In this document: piece by piece, positions 1-14,865 of the stretch | Layout of the letters: each line of letters opens with the position of its first letter | Numbering within the stretch: the stretch's first letter is position 1 | DNA from: Enterobacter cloacae complex sp. ECNIH7 | Lineage (GTDB): Bacteria > Pseudomonadota > Gammaproteobacteria > Enterobacterales > Enterobacteriaceae | Assembly (NCBI RefSeq): GCF_002208095.1 | Contig: NZ_CP017990.1 | Coordinates: 248,001-312,000, forward strand | Direction: 5' to 3' | Length of the DNA: 64,000 nucleotides | The notes under the pieces: generated by a model | The model's input: only the letters and a program-made list of their open reading frames with translations | Database searches by the model: none | What the model was told of the DNA's origin: nothing | Made by a program: the position numbers and the translations under genes

Positions 1-3327
<3,327 letters not shown>

Positions 3328-3344
3328 TCGTTGATGCCGTAAAT

Positions 3345-3371
3345 AAAAAACCCGCCTCGGCGGGTTTTTTT
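3345..3371 (+). terminator. Rho-independent terminator of the rpoBC operon
   Basis: A CCCGC/GCGGG stem with a CTCG loop lies 18-24 bases after the rpoC stop. It is preceded by an A run and followed by seven T. The A run makes it potentially bidirectional, so it could also stop the oppositely directed PTS operon that ends at 3386. Confidence 0.93.
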
Positions 3372-3385
3372 ACATCTGCATGTAT

Positions 3386-3703
3386 TCAATTCACCAACGG
3401 GATCCGACGATAAAGCTCAATCATATCGCCCGCCAGATCCTGAATGACCATGGCGTTCATCAGGTGATCCTGCGAGTGGACGGTGATCAGGTTAACCGGA
3501 AGCTTCCCGGTCCCCTCATCAAGACCGATAAGCTGCGTCTGTATAGTGTGCGCATGCTTCACATATTCACGCGACTCTTCCATCGCTTTTTCAGCTTCGT
3601 CAAAATCACCTTTACGCGCCATCTGCAACGCCGTCAGGGCTGCACTGCGCGCCGCGCCCGCGTTGACCAGCAGTTCCATAATCGTGGTTTCTAAGTCTTC
3701 CAT
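3386..3703 (-). CDS. PTS lactose/cellobiose/chitobiose-family IIA protein
   Basis: A 105-residue soluble phosphocarrier of the Lac/cellobiose IIA family (ChbA/CelC/LicA type). In this family the protein is a trimeric helical bundle that takes phosphate from HPr on a histidine and passes it to IIB. The expected site is His76 in VHSQDHLMNAM, with the conserved Asp79 beside it. The ATG shares its A with the TAA stop of the upstream IIB gene (TAATG), which indicates translational coupling. No IIC permease, hydrolase or regulator gene is adjacent, so the sugar cannot be named. E. coli has nothing comparable between rpoC and thiH. Confidence 0.9.
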   Translation of the reverse strand: MEDLETTIMELLVNAGAARSAALTALQMARKGDFDEAEKAMEESREYVKHAHTIQTQLIGLDEGTGKLPVNLITVHSQDHLMNAMVIQDLAGDMIELYRRIPLVN

Positions 3704-4011
3704 TATGACTCCAGAAGTTTGAGCGCTTTTTCCAGTACGGCATCACCTTTCATCATGCCGTAATCCATCATGTCGATCACCGCGACCTTTTTACCCAACG
3801 GGTCGGCCTGCGCCTGGAGTTTAGCCTGCTCGTATTTAACCTGTGGCCCCAGCAATACGATGTCGGCCGTCGCGATGTTGTCTTTAAACTCCGCAACCGG
3901 AACGGCTTTAATGGTGACTTCAACCCCTTTTTTCTGTGCGGCGTCTTTCATACGTTGAACCAGCATGCTGGTTGACATTCCCGCTGCACAGCATAAAACG
4001 ATGTTCTTCAT
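3703..4011 (-). CDS. PTS lactose/cellobiose/chitobiose-family IIB protein
   Basis: A 102-residue IIB phosphotransfer protein of the ChbB/CelA type. The N-terminus reads MKNIVLCCAAGMSTSMLV. Cys8, followed by AAGMSTS, sits where the family carries its phosphocysteine. It would receive phosphate from the IIA encoded immediately downstream and pass it to sugar bound by a IIC membrane protein encoded elsewhere. It is the first gene of a two-gene operon and has its own promoter region with a good CRP site. The pair may instead act as a regulatory phosphorelay if no cognate IIC exists; that is inference. Confidence 0.9.
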   Translation of the reverse strand: MKNIVLCCAAGMSTSMLVQRMKDAAQKKGVEVTIKAVPVAEFKDNIATADIVLLGPQVKYEQAKLQAQADPLGKKVAVIDMMDYGMMKGDAVLEKALKLLES

Positions 4012-4036
4012 AATCAGCCTCGATCTACATGTGTTT

Positions 4037-4134
4037 ATTGATAATTATCCCGTGCAGAGCGCTTCAACAACCGGTTTACCGCGATTGTGTGTCAGGCATC
4101 ACAAAGAAACCGGTGATTTTCTGAAACCGGTTAC
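4037..4134 (-). promoter_or_regulatory. Promoter of the PTS pair: CRP site plus ACCGGT operators
   Basis: A CRP-like site, TGTGTCAGGCATCACA, lies at 4088-4103 (15 of 16 matches to TGTGA-N6-TCACA). A GATAAT -10 element lies at 4044-4049 (minus strand). The core AACCGGT(T/G) occurs three times, at 4069-4076, 4108-4115 and 4125-4132. The last is part of TGAAACCGGTTACA, one base from a perfect palindrome, the kind of site bound by LacI/GalR-family repressors. The first overlaps the likely -35 region. The spacing suggests catabolite activation plus sugar-induced derepression. Assignments are by eye. Confidence 0.55.
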
Positions 4135-4151
4135 AATTTTACATTGTCGGG

Positions 4152-4179
4152 CACCCGGCCCGTGGAAACGGGCAGGGTG
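4152..4179 (-). terminator. Hairpin after the diguanylate cyclase gene
   Basis: CACCC and GGGTG flank an inner GCCCGT-GGAA-ACGGGC stem 12 bases after the cyclase stop. There is no clear T run, so it may be a Rho-assisted end or a 3' stabilising structure rather than a classical terminator. Confidence 0.4.
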
Positions 4180-4191
4180 AAAGAGGGAGGA

Positions 4192-5733
4192 TTAGCTGAT
4201 GGACGTTCGGTTAATGCGGTTTTTGCCCTGCTGTTTGGCGCTATAGAGGGCGTTATCAACGCTTCCGACAAATTGCTCCAGCGGTTCAAAATGCCACTCC
4301 CCAAGACCGCCGCTGAACGTAACCCGCAGGTTTTCTTCTCGCCAGACGCGTTTTTCAACTGCGGTACGCCAGGCTTCCAGCAATGAGAGCGCAGACGTCA
4401 TCTGCTCAGCCTGGAAAATTACCGCAAACTCTTCTCCACCGTACCGGTAAAGCGAGACGTGATGTGGCTGCATGATCTGGATCCCTTCGCGGGCCACGTT
4501 GCGCAGAACAATATCACCGGTCAGGTGGCCCAGCGTGTCGTTAATCGACTTGAAGTTATCGATGTCAACCAGCGCCATCGCGAAAGGCTGCTGGGCATTC
4601 AGCAGCTCCGCGACATCGCTGTCGAACGCGCGGCGGTTTTTACAGCCCGTCAGCGCATCGTGAGTGGCCTGGCGCACATAGGCCATCTCACGCTCTTTGT
4701 TGGACTGGATAGTATGGCTCAACATCGCTTCCAGGCGCGGTGCCTCGCTAACATCGCCAGTTTTGATGGCATTGATAATGTGCATCAGCACTGAACGCGA
4801 GGCGTGGCGGAGGTATAAGCCGAAGAGGATGATGATGATGGCGGCCAGCGCAAACCCCCAGCCAACGATCGTCGTTTCGTGGCGGGTGATATCGGTGAGC
4901 GTCGCACCGGATACCCGGTAGATGACAAACCAGTCCGGGTTGGTAAACGAGTAGTAGTAATACCAGGCGTTGCTTTTCTTGTCGTAAAGATGACCTTCGC
5001 CGCTGGTCATTTTGTCCATCAGCGCTTCGCTCACGTACTGTTTGAACAGCGCGCCGGTATCCGGATGCAGCACCACGGCGCCGTCGCGTTCGACGACGAA
5101 GAATTCCCCCTGAACGGGCGCCACCATCTGGCGCAGGGTGAAGCCCATAGACGTCAAATCGAGATGGAAAGCGAGCGTTCCCTTCAGTCTCCCTTCAGGC
5201 GAAATCAAAGGTTTATAGAGTGTCACAGTCGGATGGCCAGTGAAGTAGTCCATATAGGGACGGGTATAGTGACTGAAGATACTGGCTTCCGCCTGAGCGA
5301 CGAACCACGGGCGTGTCCGGGGATCGAAGGTTTTACTCGTCTCCGTGGGGAGCACTTCCGGCGCGCGAAGATAATGCCCCTGCGTGTCCGCCAGCGAGAT
5401 GGAGGAGACGGTCGGCATCAGGTTCTGCAAATGCATCATCATCTGCAGCCCCTGCGTCGGGTTGACGTTGAGCGTCTCGTTGAGCCTGTCGTCGCGGGCA
5501 AAGTACATCGCGGAACGGCCCAGGATATAGTCGTTTTCACGCAGGATAGATTCGGTGTAGTTCACCGCCAGGTTGTGCGTGAAATTGCTGTTGATCTGAT
5601 GATAATCCTCAAGAAAATCCTTTCGTTGCGAAAGCGTTACCGCGATCGCGATCACCGCAAAACTGCAGAGGATCCCCGCAAAGCTGAGCATGATTGGCCG
5701 GGTAAAAGAGAGCTTTTTGCTGTGAAGTGCCAT
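4192..5733 (-). CDS. Membrane diguanylate cyclase with periplasmic sensor domain
   Basis: A 513-residue protein predicted to make cyclic di-GMP. It has a membrane segment at about residues 13-34, a periplasmic dCache-like sensor at about 40-285 (with the DPRTRPWF motif at 137-144), a second membrane segment at about 290-307, and a C-terminal GGDEF domain from about 355. The active-site signature is GGEEF at 432-436, compatible with activity. The product-inhibition I-site RxxD is absent: the equivalent positions read PHHV. The sensed ligand is unknown. The Shine-Dalgarno region is weak. It is not part of the E. coli rpoC-thiH interval and lies in tandem with, but apparently separate from, the PTS pair. 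Confidence 0.92.
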   Translation of the reverse strand: MALHSKKLSFTRPIMLSFAGILCSFAVIAIAVTLSQRKDFLEDYHQINSNFTHNLAVNYTESILRENDYILGRSAMYFARDDRLNETLNVNPTQGLQMMMHLQNLMPTVSSISLADTQGHYLRAPEVLPTETSKTFDPRTRPWFVAQAEASIFSHYTRPYMDYFTGHPTVTLYKPLISPEGRLKGTLAFHLDLTSMGFTLRQMVAPVQGEFFVVERDGAVVLHPDTGALFKQYVSEALMDKMTSGEGHLYDKKSNAWYYYYSFTNPDWFVIYRVSGATLTDITRHETTIVGWGFALAAIIIILFGLYLRHASRSVLMHIINAIKTGDVSEAPRLEAMLSHTIQSNKEREMAYVRQATHDALTGCKNRRAFDSDVAELLNAQQPFAMALVDIDNFKSINDTLGHLTGDIVLRNVAREGIQIMQPHHVSLYRYGGEEFAVIFQAEQMTSALSLLEAWRTAVEKRVWREENLRVTFSGGLGEWHFEPLEQFVGSVDNALYSAKQQGKNRINRTSIS

Positions 5734-5918
5734 GAGCTGTACATCGTTCCTGATGGTGAATACTTTTCGTCTGCCGATATCCTCTCAGCATAGTCGCTGT
5801 CCTGCGGTTAGCGGTGAATTATACGGCACACGATTTCTGGTGGGATGATTTATCTTAAGAACCATTAAGAAAATACTTATTCAACTTGTCAGGAGCCGTT
5901 TGTGCAATGAACCAGAGG

Positions 5919-5971
5919 CAGGGCGAAACGAGGAAGAAGCTTTTCGCCCTGGTCAGCATCCGTTGCTGACC
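5919..5971 (-). ncRNA. Two consecutive hairpins downstream of thiH, possible small RNA
   Basis: CAGGGCGAAA pairs with TTTCGCCCTG (5919-5951) and GGTCAGCA pairs with TGCTGACC (5951-5971), back to back. They lie beyond the thiH terminator. E. coli is reported to make the small RNA SroH in the thiH-rpoC interval, so a positional counterpart is possible. I cannot align it from memory, and the hairpins could be simple intergenic palindromes. Confidence 0.3.
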
Positions 5972-5981
5972 GTGTGACAAT

Positions 5982-6017
5982 AAAAAACCGGACGATCGCT
6001 GACAACCATCCGGTTTT
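5982..6017 (-). terminator. Terminator of the thiCEFSGH operon
   Basis: On the minus strand AAAACCGGA pairs with TCCGGTTTT across a 16-base loop and runs into T6. It begins 54 bases after the thiH stop. Confidence 0.85.
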
Positions 6018-6070
6018 GCCTTTTCGTAGCGCCTCGACAATTTTTTATAGCGTTGCAGTACGTTTCAGCG

Positions 6071-7198
6071 TCATTGCGAGACTCTTCCCAGCCAGCTGTC
6101 CCAGTCTTTCCAGACAGGCTGAAGACCCTGGGCCGTCAGCGCTGCGGCGACCGCTTCCGGACGTCGCCCGTCATGCGGCACAAACTGCTCCAGCTCCGGA
6201 CGATCGTCAGCGTAGCCGCCAGGCTGCGTTTTGGAAAACGCGCTGACGTTGTTAATCGCAAGCGGGATAACGCGATCGCGAAACGCCGGGGATTCACGCG
6301 TTGAGAGCGATAATTCAACTTCCGGGGCGAGCAGGCGAAACGCACAGATGGTCTGCACCAGCTGGCGTTCATCCATCAGCGAAGCCGGTTCAATCCCGCC
6401 CGCGCAGGGTCTCAGGCGCGGGAAGGAGATGGAATAACGGCTCTGCCAGTAGTGCTGCTGAAGCCACAGCAAATGTTCCGCCACCATGTAACAATCCACC
6501 CGCCAGCTGTCAGAGAGCCCGATCAGCGCACCCAGGCCGATTTTGTCGATGCCCGCACGACCCAGCCTGTCCGGCGTTTCCAGCCGGAAAAAGAAATCCT
6601 GTTTCTTGCCCTTCAGGTGGTGCCGGGCGTACGTCGCCTCGTGGTAGGTTTCCTGATAGACCATGACCCCGTCCAGCCCGAGGGTTTTGAGCTCCGCGTA
6701 CTCCTCCTGCGCGAGAGGCTGTACTTCCATCTGCAGCGATGCAAACTGACGGCGAATGGCGGGAAGGTGCTGACGGAAATAGTCCATTCCCACCTTTCCC
6801 TGATGTTCGCCCGTGACCAGCAGAAGATGTTCAAAACCCATTTCACGAATGGCCGCACACTCACGGGCAATCTCATCTTCATCGAGCGTTTTACGCTTGA
6901 TGCGGTTGCTCATGGAAAAACCGCAGTAGGTGCAGTCATTGGCGCACAGGTTTGAGAGATAGAGCGGCACGTAGAAGCTCACCGTGTTGCCAAAACGCTG
7001 GCGGGTGAGCCGCTGTGCTCGCTGGGCCATCGGTTCGAGGTACGCGCTGGCCGCCGGGGAGAGCAGAGCCATCAGATCCTCGCGGGTCAGATGGCGGGCA
7101 TTCAGCGCGCGCTCCACGTCAGCCGCCGTTTTGCTGTTGATGCGAAGGGCAATGTCGTCCCAGTTAAGCTGGCGCCAGCGCTCGGTAAACGTGCTCAT
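6071..7198 (-). CDS. thiH: 2-iminoacetate synthase (tyrosine lyase)
   Basis: A 375-residue radical SAM enzyme that cleaves tyrosine to dehydroglycine (2-iminoacetate) and p-cresol, feeding thiazole synthesis with ThiG. The iron-sulfur motif CxxxCxxC is at Cys85, Cys89 and Cys92 (CANDCTYC). Its ATG overlaps the thiG stop by 4 bases (ATGA). It is the last gene of the thi operon and is followed by a terminator. Confidence 0.97.
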   Translation of the reverse strand: MSTFTERWRQLNWDDIALRINSKTAADVERALNARHLTREDLMALLSPAASAYLEPMAQRAQRLTRQRFGNTVSFYVPLYLSNLCANDCTYCGFSMSNRIKRKTLDEDEIARECAAIREMGFEHLLLVTGEHQGKVGMDYFRQHLPAIRRQFASLQMEVQPLAQEEYAELKTLGLDGVMVYQETYHEATYARHHLKGKKQDFFFRLETPDRLGRAGIDKIGLGALIGLSDSWRVDCYMVAEHLLWLQQHYWQSRYSISFPRLRPCAGGIEPASLMDERQLVQTICAFRLLAPEVELSLSTRESPAFRDRVIPLAINNVSAFSKTQPGGYADDRPELEQFVPHDGRRPEAVAAALTAQGLQPVWKDWDSWLGRVSQ

Positions 7199-7965
7199 GA
7201 GATCGCCTCCAGAAAACCGGTCAGCGGGCTGGTGGCCTGCGCCTGGAAACTGCGCGAGCCAGGACCGGACTCCCTTGCCAGCAGGCCAGCCTCTACGGCC
7301 ATGCGGAACGCACGCGCCATCATGACCGGATCGTCGGCAACCGCGATGGCCGTATTGACCAGTACCGCGTCGGCGCCCATCTCCAGCGCCTGCGCGGCAT
7401 GGCTGGGCACGCCAATGCCCGCATCAACCACCACCGGTACGGTAGCCTGCTCAATAATGATTTCCAGCATCGCGCGGGTTTCCAGCCCCTGGTTGGAGCC
7501 AATGGGGGCGCCCAGTGGCATGACGGCGGCGCAGCCGACCTCTTCCAGCCGTTTGCACAGGACAGGGTCGGCGCCGCAGTAAGGCAGGACGGTAAACCCT
7601 TGCTGCACCAGCTTTTCAGCCGCTTTCAGCGTTTCGATGGGGTCGGGCAGCAGCCAGCGGGCGTCAGGATGAATTTCCAGCTTCAGCCAGCGGGTGCCGA
7701 GCGCCTCGCGGGCCAGCTGCGCGGCAAAAATCGCCTCTTCGGCTGTTTTGGCACCGGAGGTGTTGGGCAGCAGCGTGACGCCAGCCTCCAGTAAAGGCGC
7801 CAGAATGGCGTCGCTGTGATGACGCAGATCCACGCGCTTGAGCGCCAGCGTCACCAGCTGGCTGCCGCTTTCGCGAATGGCATCCACCATCAGCTGCGGC
7901 GAGGCGAATTTTCCGGTTCCGGTAAACAGATGTGAATCAAAGACTTTATCGGCAATACGTAACAT
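7195..7965 (-). CDS. thiG: Thiazole synthase
   Basis: A 256-residue TIM-barrel enzyme that builds the thiazole phosphate of thiamine from 1-deoxy-xylulose-5-phosphate, dehydroglycine and ThiS thiocarboxylate. The Schiff-base lysine is expected at Lys95 (WLKLEIHPD), and phosphate-binding glycines appear in the C-terminal half. The open frame extends 50 codons upstream, but that part is out-of-frame thiS sequence. The start at 7965 (MLRIADK) is chosen because it lies 1 base after the thiS stop and gives the usual length. Confidence 0.97.
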   Translation of the reverse strand: MLRIADKVFDSHLFTGTGKFASPQLMVDAIRESGSQLVTLALKRVDLRHHSDAILAPLLEAGVTLLPNTSGAKTAEEAIFAAQLAREALGTRWLKLEIHPDARWLLPDPIETLKAAEKLVQQGFTVLPYCGADPVLCKRLEEVGCAAVMPLGAPIGSNQGLETRAMLEIIIEQATVPVVVDAGIGVPSHAAQALEMGADAVLVNTAIAVADDPVMMARAFRMAVEAGLLARESGPGSRSFQAQATSPLTGFLEAIS

Positions 7966-7966
7966 C

Positions 7967-8167
7967 TCAGCCCCCTGCGATAACCTGAAACAGCAGGATC
8001 TGGTCGCCTTCATTGACCTGCTGGTTTTCCCACTGCTCGCGCGGCAGGATCTGTTGATTGAGCGCCAGCGCCGTTCCCGGCTTGAGCTGGCGCAGCTTGT
8101 CGAGCAGTACCGCAACGGTGAGACCGTCGTCGCATCTCATCGGCTCATCGTTAAACAGAATGCGCAT
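7967..8167 (-). CDS. thiS: Sulfur carrier protein ThiS
   Basis: A 66-residue ubiquitin-fold sulfur carrier ending in the required Gly-Gly (VIAGG). ThiF adenylates its C-terminus, which is then turned into a thiocarboxylate that donates sulfur to the thiazole. The start MRILFNDEP at 8167 matches the family. An in-frame upstream extension is rejected because it gives a sequence unlike ThiS. It overlaps the 3' end of thiF by 17 bases. Confidence 0.96.
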   Translation of the reverse strand: MRILFNDEPMRCDDGLTVAVLLDKLRQLKPGTALALNQQILPREQWENQQVNEGDQILLFQVIAGG

Positions 8168-8906
8168 CGCGGCCTCCGCATACCGGGCAGCGGCTGGCGC
8201 GGTGTAATGCCAGATGGCGCCAGCCGCTGGAGCGGGCATCGAACAGCCGCAGCGTATTGCGTTCCGTCTCCATGCCGCTGAGCAGCTTGATGGCCTCCAG
8301 CGCCTGCATTGTGCCCATTACGCCGACCACCGGACCAAGAATGCCCGCCGTACGGCAGTTGCGCGCTGGCTCTGCATCATCCGGCCACAGGCAGCGATAG
8401 CAGCCCTGCGACCACGGCGGGGTCAGGACCATCATCTGCCCGCCGAAACCCACCGCGCTGGCCGTGATAAGCGGCGTATTATTTGCCACGCAGGCGGCGT
8501 TAATCGCCTGGCGCGTCGCCATGTTGTCCGTGCAGTCCAGCACCACGTCGGCCAGGGCGACCTCACGGCGCAGATTGTCACCGCTGAGCCGGTCCTGCAG
8601 GGCAATCAGCTCAATATCCGGGTTGAGCTGGTTCAGGCGCTGCCGGGTAATTTGCGCTTTCGGCTGGTTGATATCCTCGGTGGTAAAGAGGATTTGTCGC
8701 TGCAGGTTGCTAAGGTGAACCTCGTCGTCGTCGGCCAGCACCAGCGTACCGATACCTGCGCCTGCCAGATAAAGCGCGGCGGGCGCGCCTAACCCGCCCA
8801 GACCGACAATTAACACCCGGCTGGCGAGCAGCTTTTGCTGCCCGTCGATGGCGATATCTTCCAGCAGGATCTGACGGCTGTAGCGCATAAAATCACGATC
8901 GTTCAT
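8151..8906 (-). CDS. thiF: ThiS adenylyltransferase
   Basis: A 251-residue E1-like enzyme that activates the ThiS C-terminus with ATP. It has the nucleotide-binding GLGGLGA at residues 35-41, zinc cysteines at C169/C172 and C240/C243, and the conserved C184. The start [12 protein letters not shown] at 8906 is chosen over an upstream in-frame Met because it matches the family N-terminus. It overlaps thiE by 14 bases, in keeping with a tightly coupled operon. Confidence 0.97.
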   Translation of the reverse strand: MNDRDFMRYSRQILLEDIAIDGQQKLLASRVLIVGLGGLGAPAALYLAGAGIGTLVLADDDEVHLSNLQRQILFTTEDINQPKAQITRQRLNQLNPDIELIALQDRLSGDNLRREVALADVVLDCTDNMATRQAINAACVANNTPLITASAVGFGGQMMVLTPPWSQGCYRCLWPDDAEPARNCRTAGILGPVVGVMGTMQALEAIKLLSGMETERNTLRLFDARSSGWRHLALHRASRCPVCGGRDAHSV

Positions 8907-9533
8907 CACCCGCTCCTGCCAGCTGTAACAGCTGTTCGGTGGCGAGACGCCAGTCTGCGGCCTGGGTGATGGCGCTGACGACGGCGATACTGCCGACGCC
9001 GGTCTCCAGCACCGCCGGGGCGCGTTCAAGACTGATTCCACCGATGGCGACGGTGGGGTAATCGGCAAGGCGTTTAACGTGACTCGCCAGCTGCGTCAGC
9101 CCCTGCGGTGCGGAGGGCATCTGCTTGGTTTGCGTCGGGAAGACGTGACCCAGCGCGATGTAAGAAGGACGGGCCGCCAGCGCCACGTCGATCTCCATGT
9201 CATCGTGCGTTGACACGCCAAGACGCAACCCGGCTTCGCGGATAGCGCTCAGATCCGTTGTTTCCAGATCCTCCTGACCCAGATGCACGCCGTACGCCTG
9301 GTGCTTAACGGCCAGCCGCCAGTAGTCGTTGATAAACAGACGGGCGTTATGCCGACGCCCCAGCGCGATGGCGGCAACCACATCGGCTTCTACCTCGTCG
9401 TCGCGTTTATCCTTGATGCGCAGCTGGATCGTTCGAACGCCTGTCTCCAGCAGGCGCTCTATCCACTCCACGCTGTCCACCACCGGATAGAGCCCTAAAC
9501 GGTAGGGGACGGGCGGGAAATCGGGCTTATACA

Positions 9534-9534
<1 letters not shown>
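8893..9534 (-). CDS. thiE: Thiamine phosphate synthase
   Basis: A 213-residue TIM-barrel enzyme that joins hydroxymethylpyrimidine pyrophosphate and thiazole phosphate to give thiamine phosphate. Family features are the QLRIKD segment, the INDYW segment, the GVHLGQED motif and the phosphate-binding AIGGIS. Its ATG shares a base with the thiC stop (TAATG). Confidence 0.97.
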
Positions 9535-11432
<1,898 letters not shown>

Positions 11433-11519
11433 TCATTCCAAAAGTGAAGGACATGGCTTGTCAGACGACGGATGAAGCAAGAGAGGATCGCCCTCAGGCG
11501 ATACAACAGCAGTGTGACT

Positions 11520-11614
11520 CTTGTTCCCTTCGCAGGTATTAGCCTGATCAGGTTCCGCGGATCCCGAATTAACGGTCTCAGCCCGCGCTTTCAGGCGCTG
11601 GGCACTCCGACAAG
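11520..11614 (-). promoter_or_regulatory. TPP riboswitch (thi box) of thiC
   Basis: The minus strand carries the conserved TPP aptamer cores GGGCTGAGA and ACCTGATC, then GGCTAATACCTGCGAAGGGA. The P1 stem CTTGT/ACAAG closes at 11610-11614 and 11520-11524. About 90 bases separate the aptamer from the thiC ATG, enough for a Shine-Dalgarno-sequestering expression platform (GGAATGAGC precedes the ATG). In enterobacteria this element shuts thiC off when TPP is plentiful. Confidence 0.96.
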
Positions 11615-11638
11615 AAAAATCCCCCTCGTGAGAGGGGC
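11615..11638 (-). terminator. Hairpin with T run between rsd and the TPP aptamer
   Basis: CCCCTC/GAGGGG with a 4-base loop is followed on the minus strand by ATTTTT. The T run ends exactly where the TPP aptamer P1 stem begins. It reads as the rsd terminator, but a candidate thiC promoter lies upstream of it, so it may also sit in the thiC leader. Confidence 0.75.
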
Positions 11639-11648
11639 GAATGGTTGT

Positions 11649-11677
11649 AAATTACTCGTTAACGATGAAGAACTCAA
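11649..11677 (-). promoter_or_regulatory. Candidate thiC promoter overlapping the rsd stop
   Basis: TTGAGT (11672-11677) and TAATTT (11649-11654) lie on the minus strand 17 bases apart. Sequence nearer the aptamer is GC-rich hairpin with no -10 element. This is a visual match only. Confidence 0.35.
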
Positions 11678-12171
11678 GCAGGGCGCGCGACGTTCTCTTC
11701 GTTACTGATGTTCAAATCGTTGTCCAGCACGAGGGCGATCAGCTTATCTTCCAGCGTGAATCGCTCTTCCAGCGCTTCGCCGAGGTCGGATAGCGCCTGC
11801 TGAAATTCAAGATAGTTATCGTGGTCGATAGCGTTCTCGAGCGCGGAATCATAGTAATCCATGATCTGCTGGGTGTTGGCTTCCAGAAGCGGATAGAGCT
11901 TGCTGGCCGCTAAATACGGCGTTGTCCCTTCCATTTCGCGGATAATGCGTTCATAAATATTGAAATGGCCGTCGGACAGATAGTCGACCAGGCCCTGACA
12001 AAAATCATCCAGCGCTTTTTCGTTCAGTCGCATAAACGATTCTTTGCCAGGCTTAATACCGACCAGATTGTAATAAGCCACGAGTAGATGCTTGCGTACA
12101 TGTAGCCAGCGATCCACCAGTTTGTTATTTCCTCTAACGCGCTCAGTCAGGCTTTGCAGCTGGTTTAACAT
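11674..12171 (-). CDS. rsd: Anti-sigma70 factor Rsd
   Basis: A 165-residue helical protein that binds the housekeeping sigma70 and helps shift RNA polymerase to alternative sigma factors in stationary phase. It matches the Rsd/AlgQ family along its length (MLNQLQSLTERVRG, VDRWLHVRKHLLVAYY). It is slightly longer than the E. coli protein (158) at the C-terminus. It is divergent from nudC with 95 bases between them, and ends before the thiC leader. Confidence 0.96.
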   Translation of the reverse strand: MLNQLQSLTERVRGNNKLVDRWLHVRKHLLVAYYNLVGIKPGKESFMRLNEKALDDFCQGLVDYLSDGHFNIYERIIREMEGTTPYLAASKLYPLLEANTQQIMDYYDSALENAIDHDNYLEFQQALSDLGEALEERFTLEDKLIALVLDNDLNISNEENVARPA

Positions 12172-12266
12172 GGTCGACTCCGCAAAATGTAGGATTGAAT
12201 CTGCTTATCCAGAATGTAACCACAATGCTAACAACATGTCAGTGAAGCGAAGGTAGTGCAATAGAT

Positions 12267-13040
12267 ATGGATCGTATTATTGAAAAATCAGATCTTGGTT
12301 GGTGGATCGTCAGTCACGAACAAAAATTATGGCTTCCTGCCGGGGAAATCCCCTACGGTGCAGCTGAAGCGTTCGATCTCGTTGGACAGCCAGCGCTACA
12401 GATCGGCGAGTGGCAGGGTGAGCCCGTGTGGTTGATCCAACAGCCCCGCCGCCAGGATATGGGATCGGTGCGCCAGGTGCTGGATCTGGACGTAGGGCTG
12501 TTCCAGCTGGCGGGGCGCGGCGTGCAGCTGGCCGAGTTTTACCGCTCGCATAAATACTGCGGCTACTGCGGTCATACCATGCGCCCGAGCAAAACCGAGT
12601 GGGCGATGCTCTGCAGCCACTGCCGCGAACGCTACTATCCGCAGATTGCGCCGTGCATTATCGTCGCTATCCGCCGGGAGGATTCCATCCTGCTGGCGCA
12701 GCATACCCGCCATCGCAACGGCATTCACACCGTGCTGGCCGGCTTCGTCGAGGTGGGCGAAACGCTGGAGCAGGCGGTGGCGCGCGAGGTGATGGAGGAG
12801 AGTGGGATCAAAGTGAAGAACCTGCGCTACGTCACCTCCCAGCCGTGGCCGTTCCCGCAGTCGCTGATGACGGCATTTATGGCCGAATACGACAGCGGCG
12901 AGATCGTTATCGACCAGAAAGAGCTTCTGGACGCGAACTGGTATCGCTACGACGATCTACCGCTGTTGCCTCCGCCGGGCACCGTGGCGCGTCGCCTGAT
13001 AGAAGATACCGTGGCGATGTGTCGGGCCGAGTATGAGTAG
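12267..13040 (+). CDS. nudC: NAD(H) pyrophosphatase / NAD-cap RNA decapping hydrolase
   Basis: A 257-residue Nudix hydrolase that cleaves NADH and removes NAD caps from RNA. A zinc ribbon is formed by Cys98, Cys101, Cys116 and Cys119. The Nudix box is [27 protein letters not shown] with the REVMEES core intact, followed by the NADH-specific SQPWPFPQS motif. It is followed by hemE after 38 bases. Confidence 0.97.
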   Translation: MDRIIEKSDLGWWIVSHEQKLWLPAGEIPYGAAEAFDLVGQPALQIGEWQGEPVWLIQQPRRQDMGSVRQVLDLDVGLFQLAGRGVQLAEFYRSHKYCGYCGHTMRPSKTEWAMLCSHCRERYYPQIAPCIIVAIRREDSILLAQHTRHRNGIHTVLAGFVEVGETLEQAVAREVMEESGIKVKNLRYVTSQPWPFPQSLMTAFMAEYDSGEIVIDQKELLDANWYRYDDLPLLPPPGTVARRLIEDTVAMCRAEYE

Positions 13041-13078
13041 TGTTACACTGAGGCCATGACGCTTAAGGAACTGCAAAA

Positions 13079-14143
<1,065 letters not shown>

Positions 14144-14152
14144 GGAGTGATT

Positions 14153-14824
14153 ATGGATCTCGCGTCGCTACGCGCTCAACAAATCGAACTGGCCTCATCG
14201 GTGATCCGCGAGGATCGTCTGGATAAAGATCCTCCGCAGTACATTGGCGGAGCAGACGTCGGATTCGAGCAGGGTGGGGAAGTGACGCGAGCGGCGATGG
14301 TGGTACTGAAATACCCTTCGCTTGAGCTGGTGGAGTACAAGGTAGCGCGTATCGCGACCACCATGCCGTACATTCCGGGCTTTCTCTCCTTCCGCGAATA
14401 TCCCGCGCTGCTGGCAGCGTGGGAGCAACTCTCGCAAAAACCTGACCTGCTGTTTGTCGATGGACACGGTATCTCACACCCGCGCCGTTTAGGCGTTGCC
14501 AGCCATTTTGGGCTGCTGGTGGATGTGCCGACCATTGGCGTCGCCAAGAAACGCCTGTGCGGCGCGTTTGAACCTCTTTCTGCCGAACCGGGCGCGCTGG
14601 CGCCGCTTATCCATAAAGGCGAGCAGCTAGCGTGGGTCTGGCGCAGCAAGGCGCGCTGTAACCCGCTCTTTATCGCCACCGGGCACCGGGTGAGCATGGA
14701 CAGCGCCCTGGCGTGGGTGCAGCGCTGCATGAAGGGCTACCGCTTGCCGGAGCCGACGCGCTGGGCAGACGCCGTGGCCTCTTCGCGTCCGGCTTTTGTT
14801 CGTTGGCAGGAAATTCAGCGATGA
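14153..14824 (+). CDS. nfi: Endonuclease V
   Basis: A 223-residue deoxyinosine-specific endonuclease that nicks DNA near deaminated adenines. Conserved segments include GGADVGFEQ (catalytic Asp), [11 protein letters not shown] (lesion-recognition PYIP wedge and catalytic Glu) and [14 protein letters not shown] (catalytic Asp). The ATG at 14153 is preferred over an in-frame GTG at 14147 because the AAGGAG Shine-Dalgarno overlaps that GTG. Confidence 0.97.
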   Translation: MDLASLRAQQIELASSVIREDRLDKDPPQYIGGADVGFEQGGEVTRAAMVVLKYPSLELVEYKVARIATTMPYIPGFLSFREYPALLAAWEQLSQKPDLLFVDGHGISHPRRLGVASHFGLLVDVPTIGVAKKRLCGAFEPLSAEPGALAPLIHKGEQLAWVWRSKARCNPLFIATGHRVSMDSALAWVQRCMKGYRLPEPTRWADAVASSRPAFVRWQEIQR

Positions 14825-14865
14825 TTCAGGTAAACTGCGCCTAATTTTCGATTCGAGAGATCATC

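Larger units (their letters stand above)
5734..6070. other. Intergenic region between thiH end and diguanylate cyclase start
   Basis: This 337-base spacer holds no convincing ORF. Its left half is AT-rich and would carry the cyclase promoter, which I could not pin down. Its right half holds two hairpins and a terminator, listed separately. Confidence 0.5.

Noticed and set aside
3386..5733. Genomic island with integrase or attachment site
   Set aside because: No integrase, transposase, tRNA target or flanking direct repeats were seen; it is called only an accessory insertion relative to E. coli.
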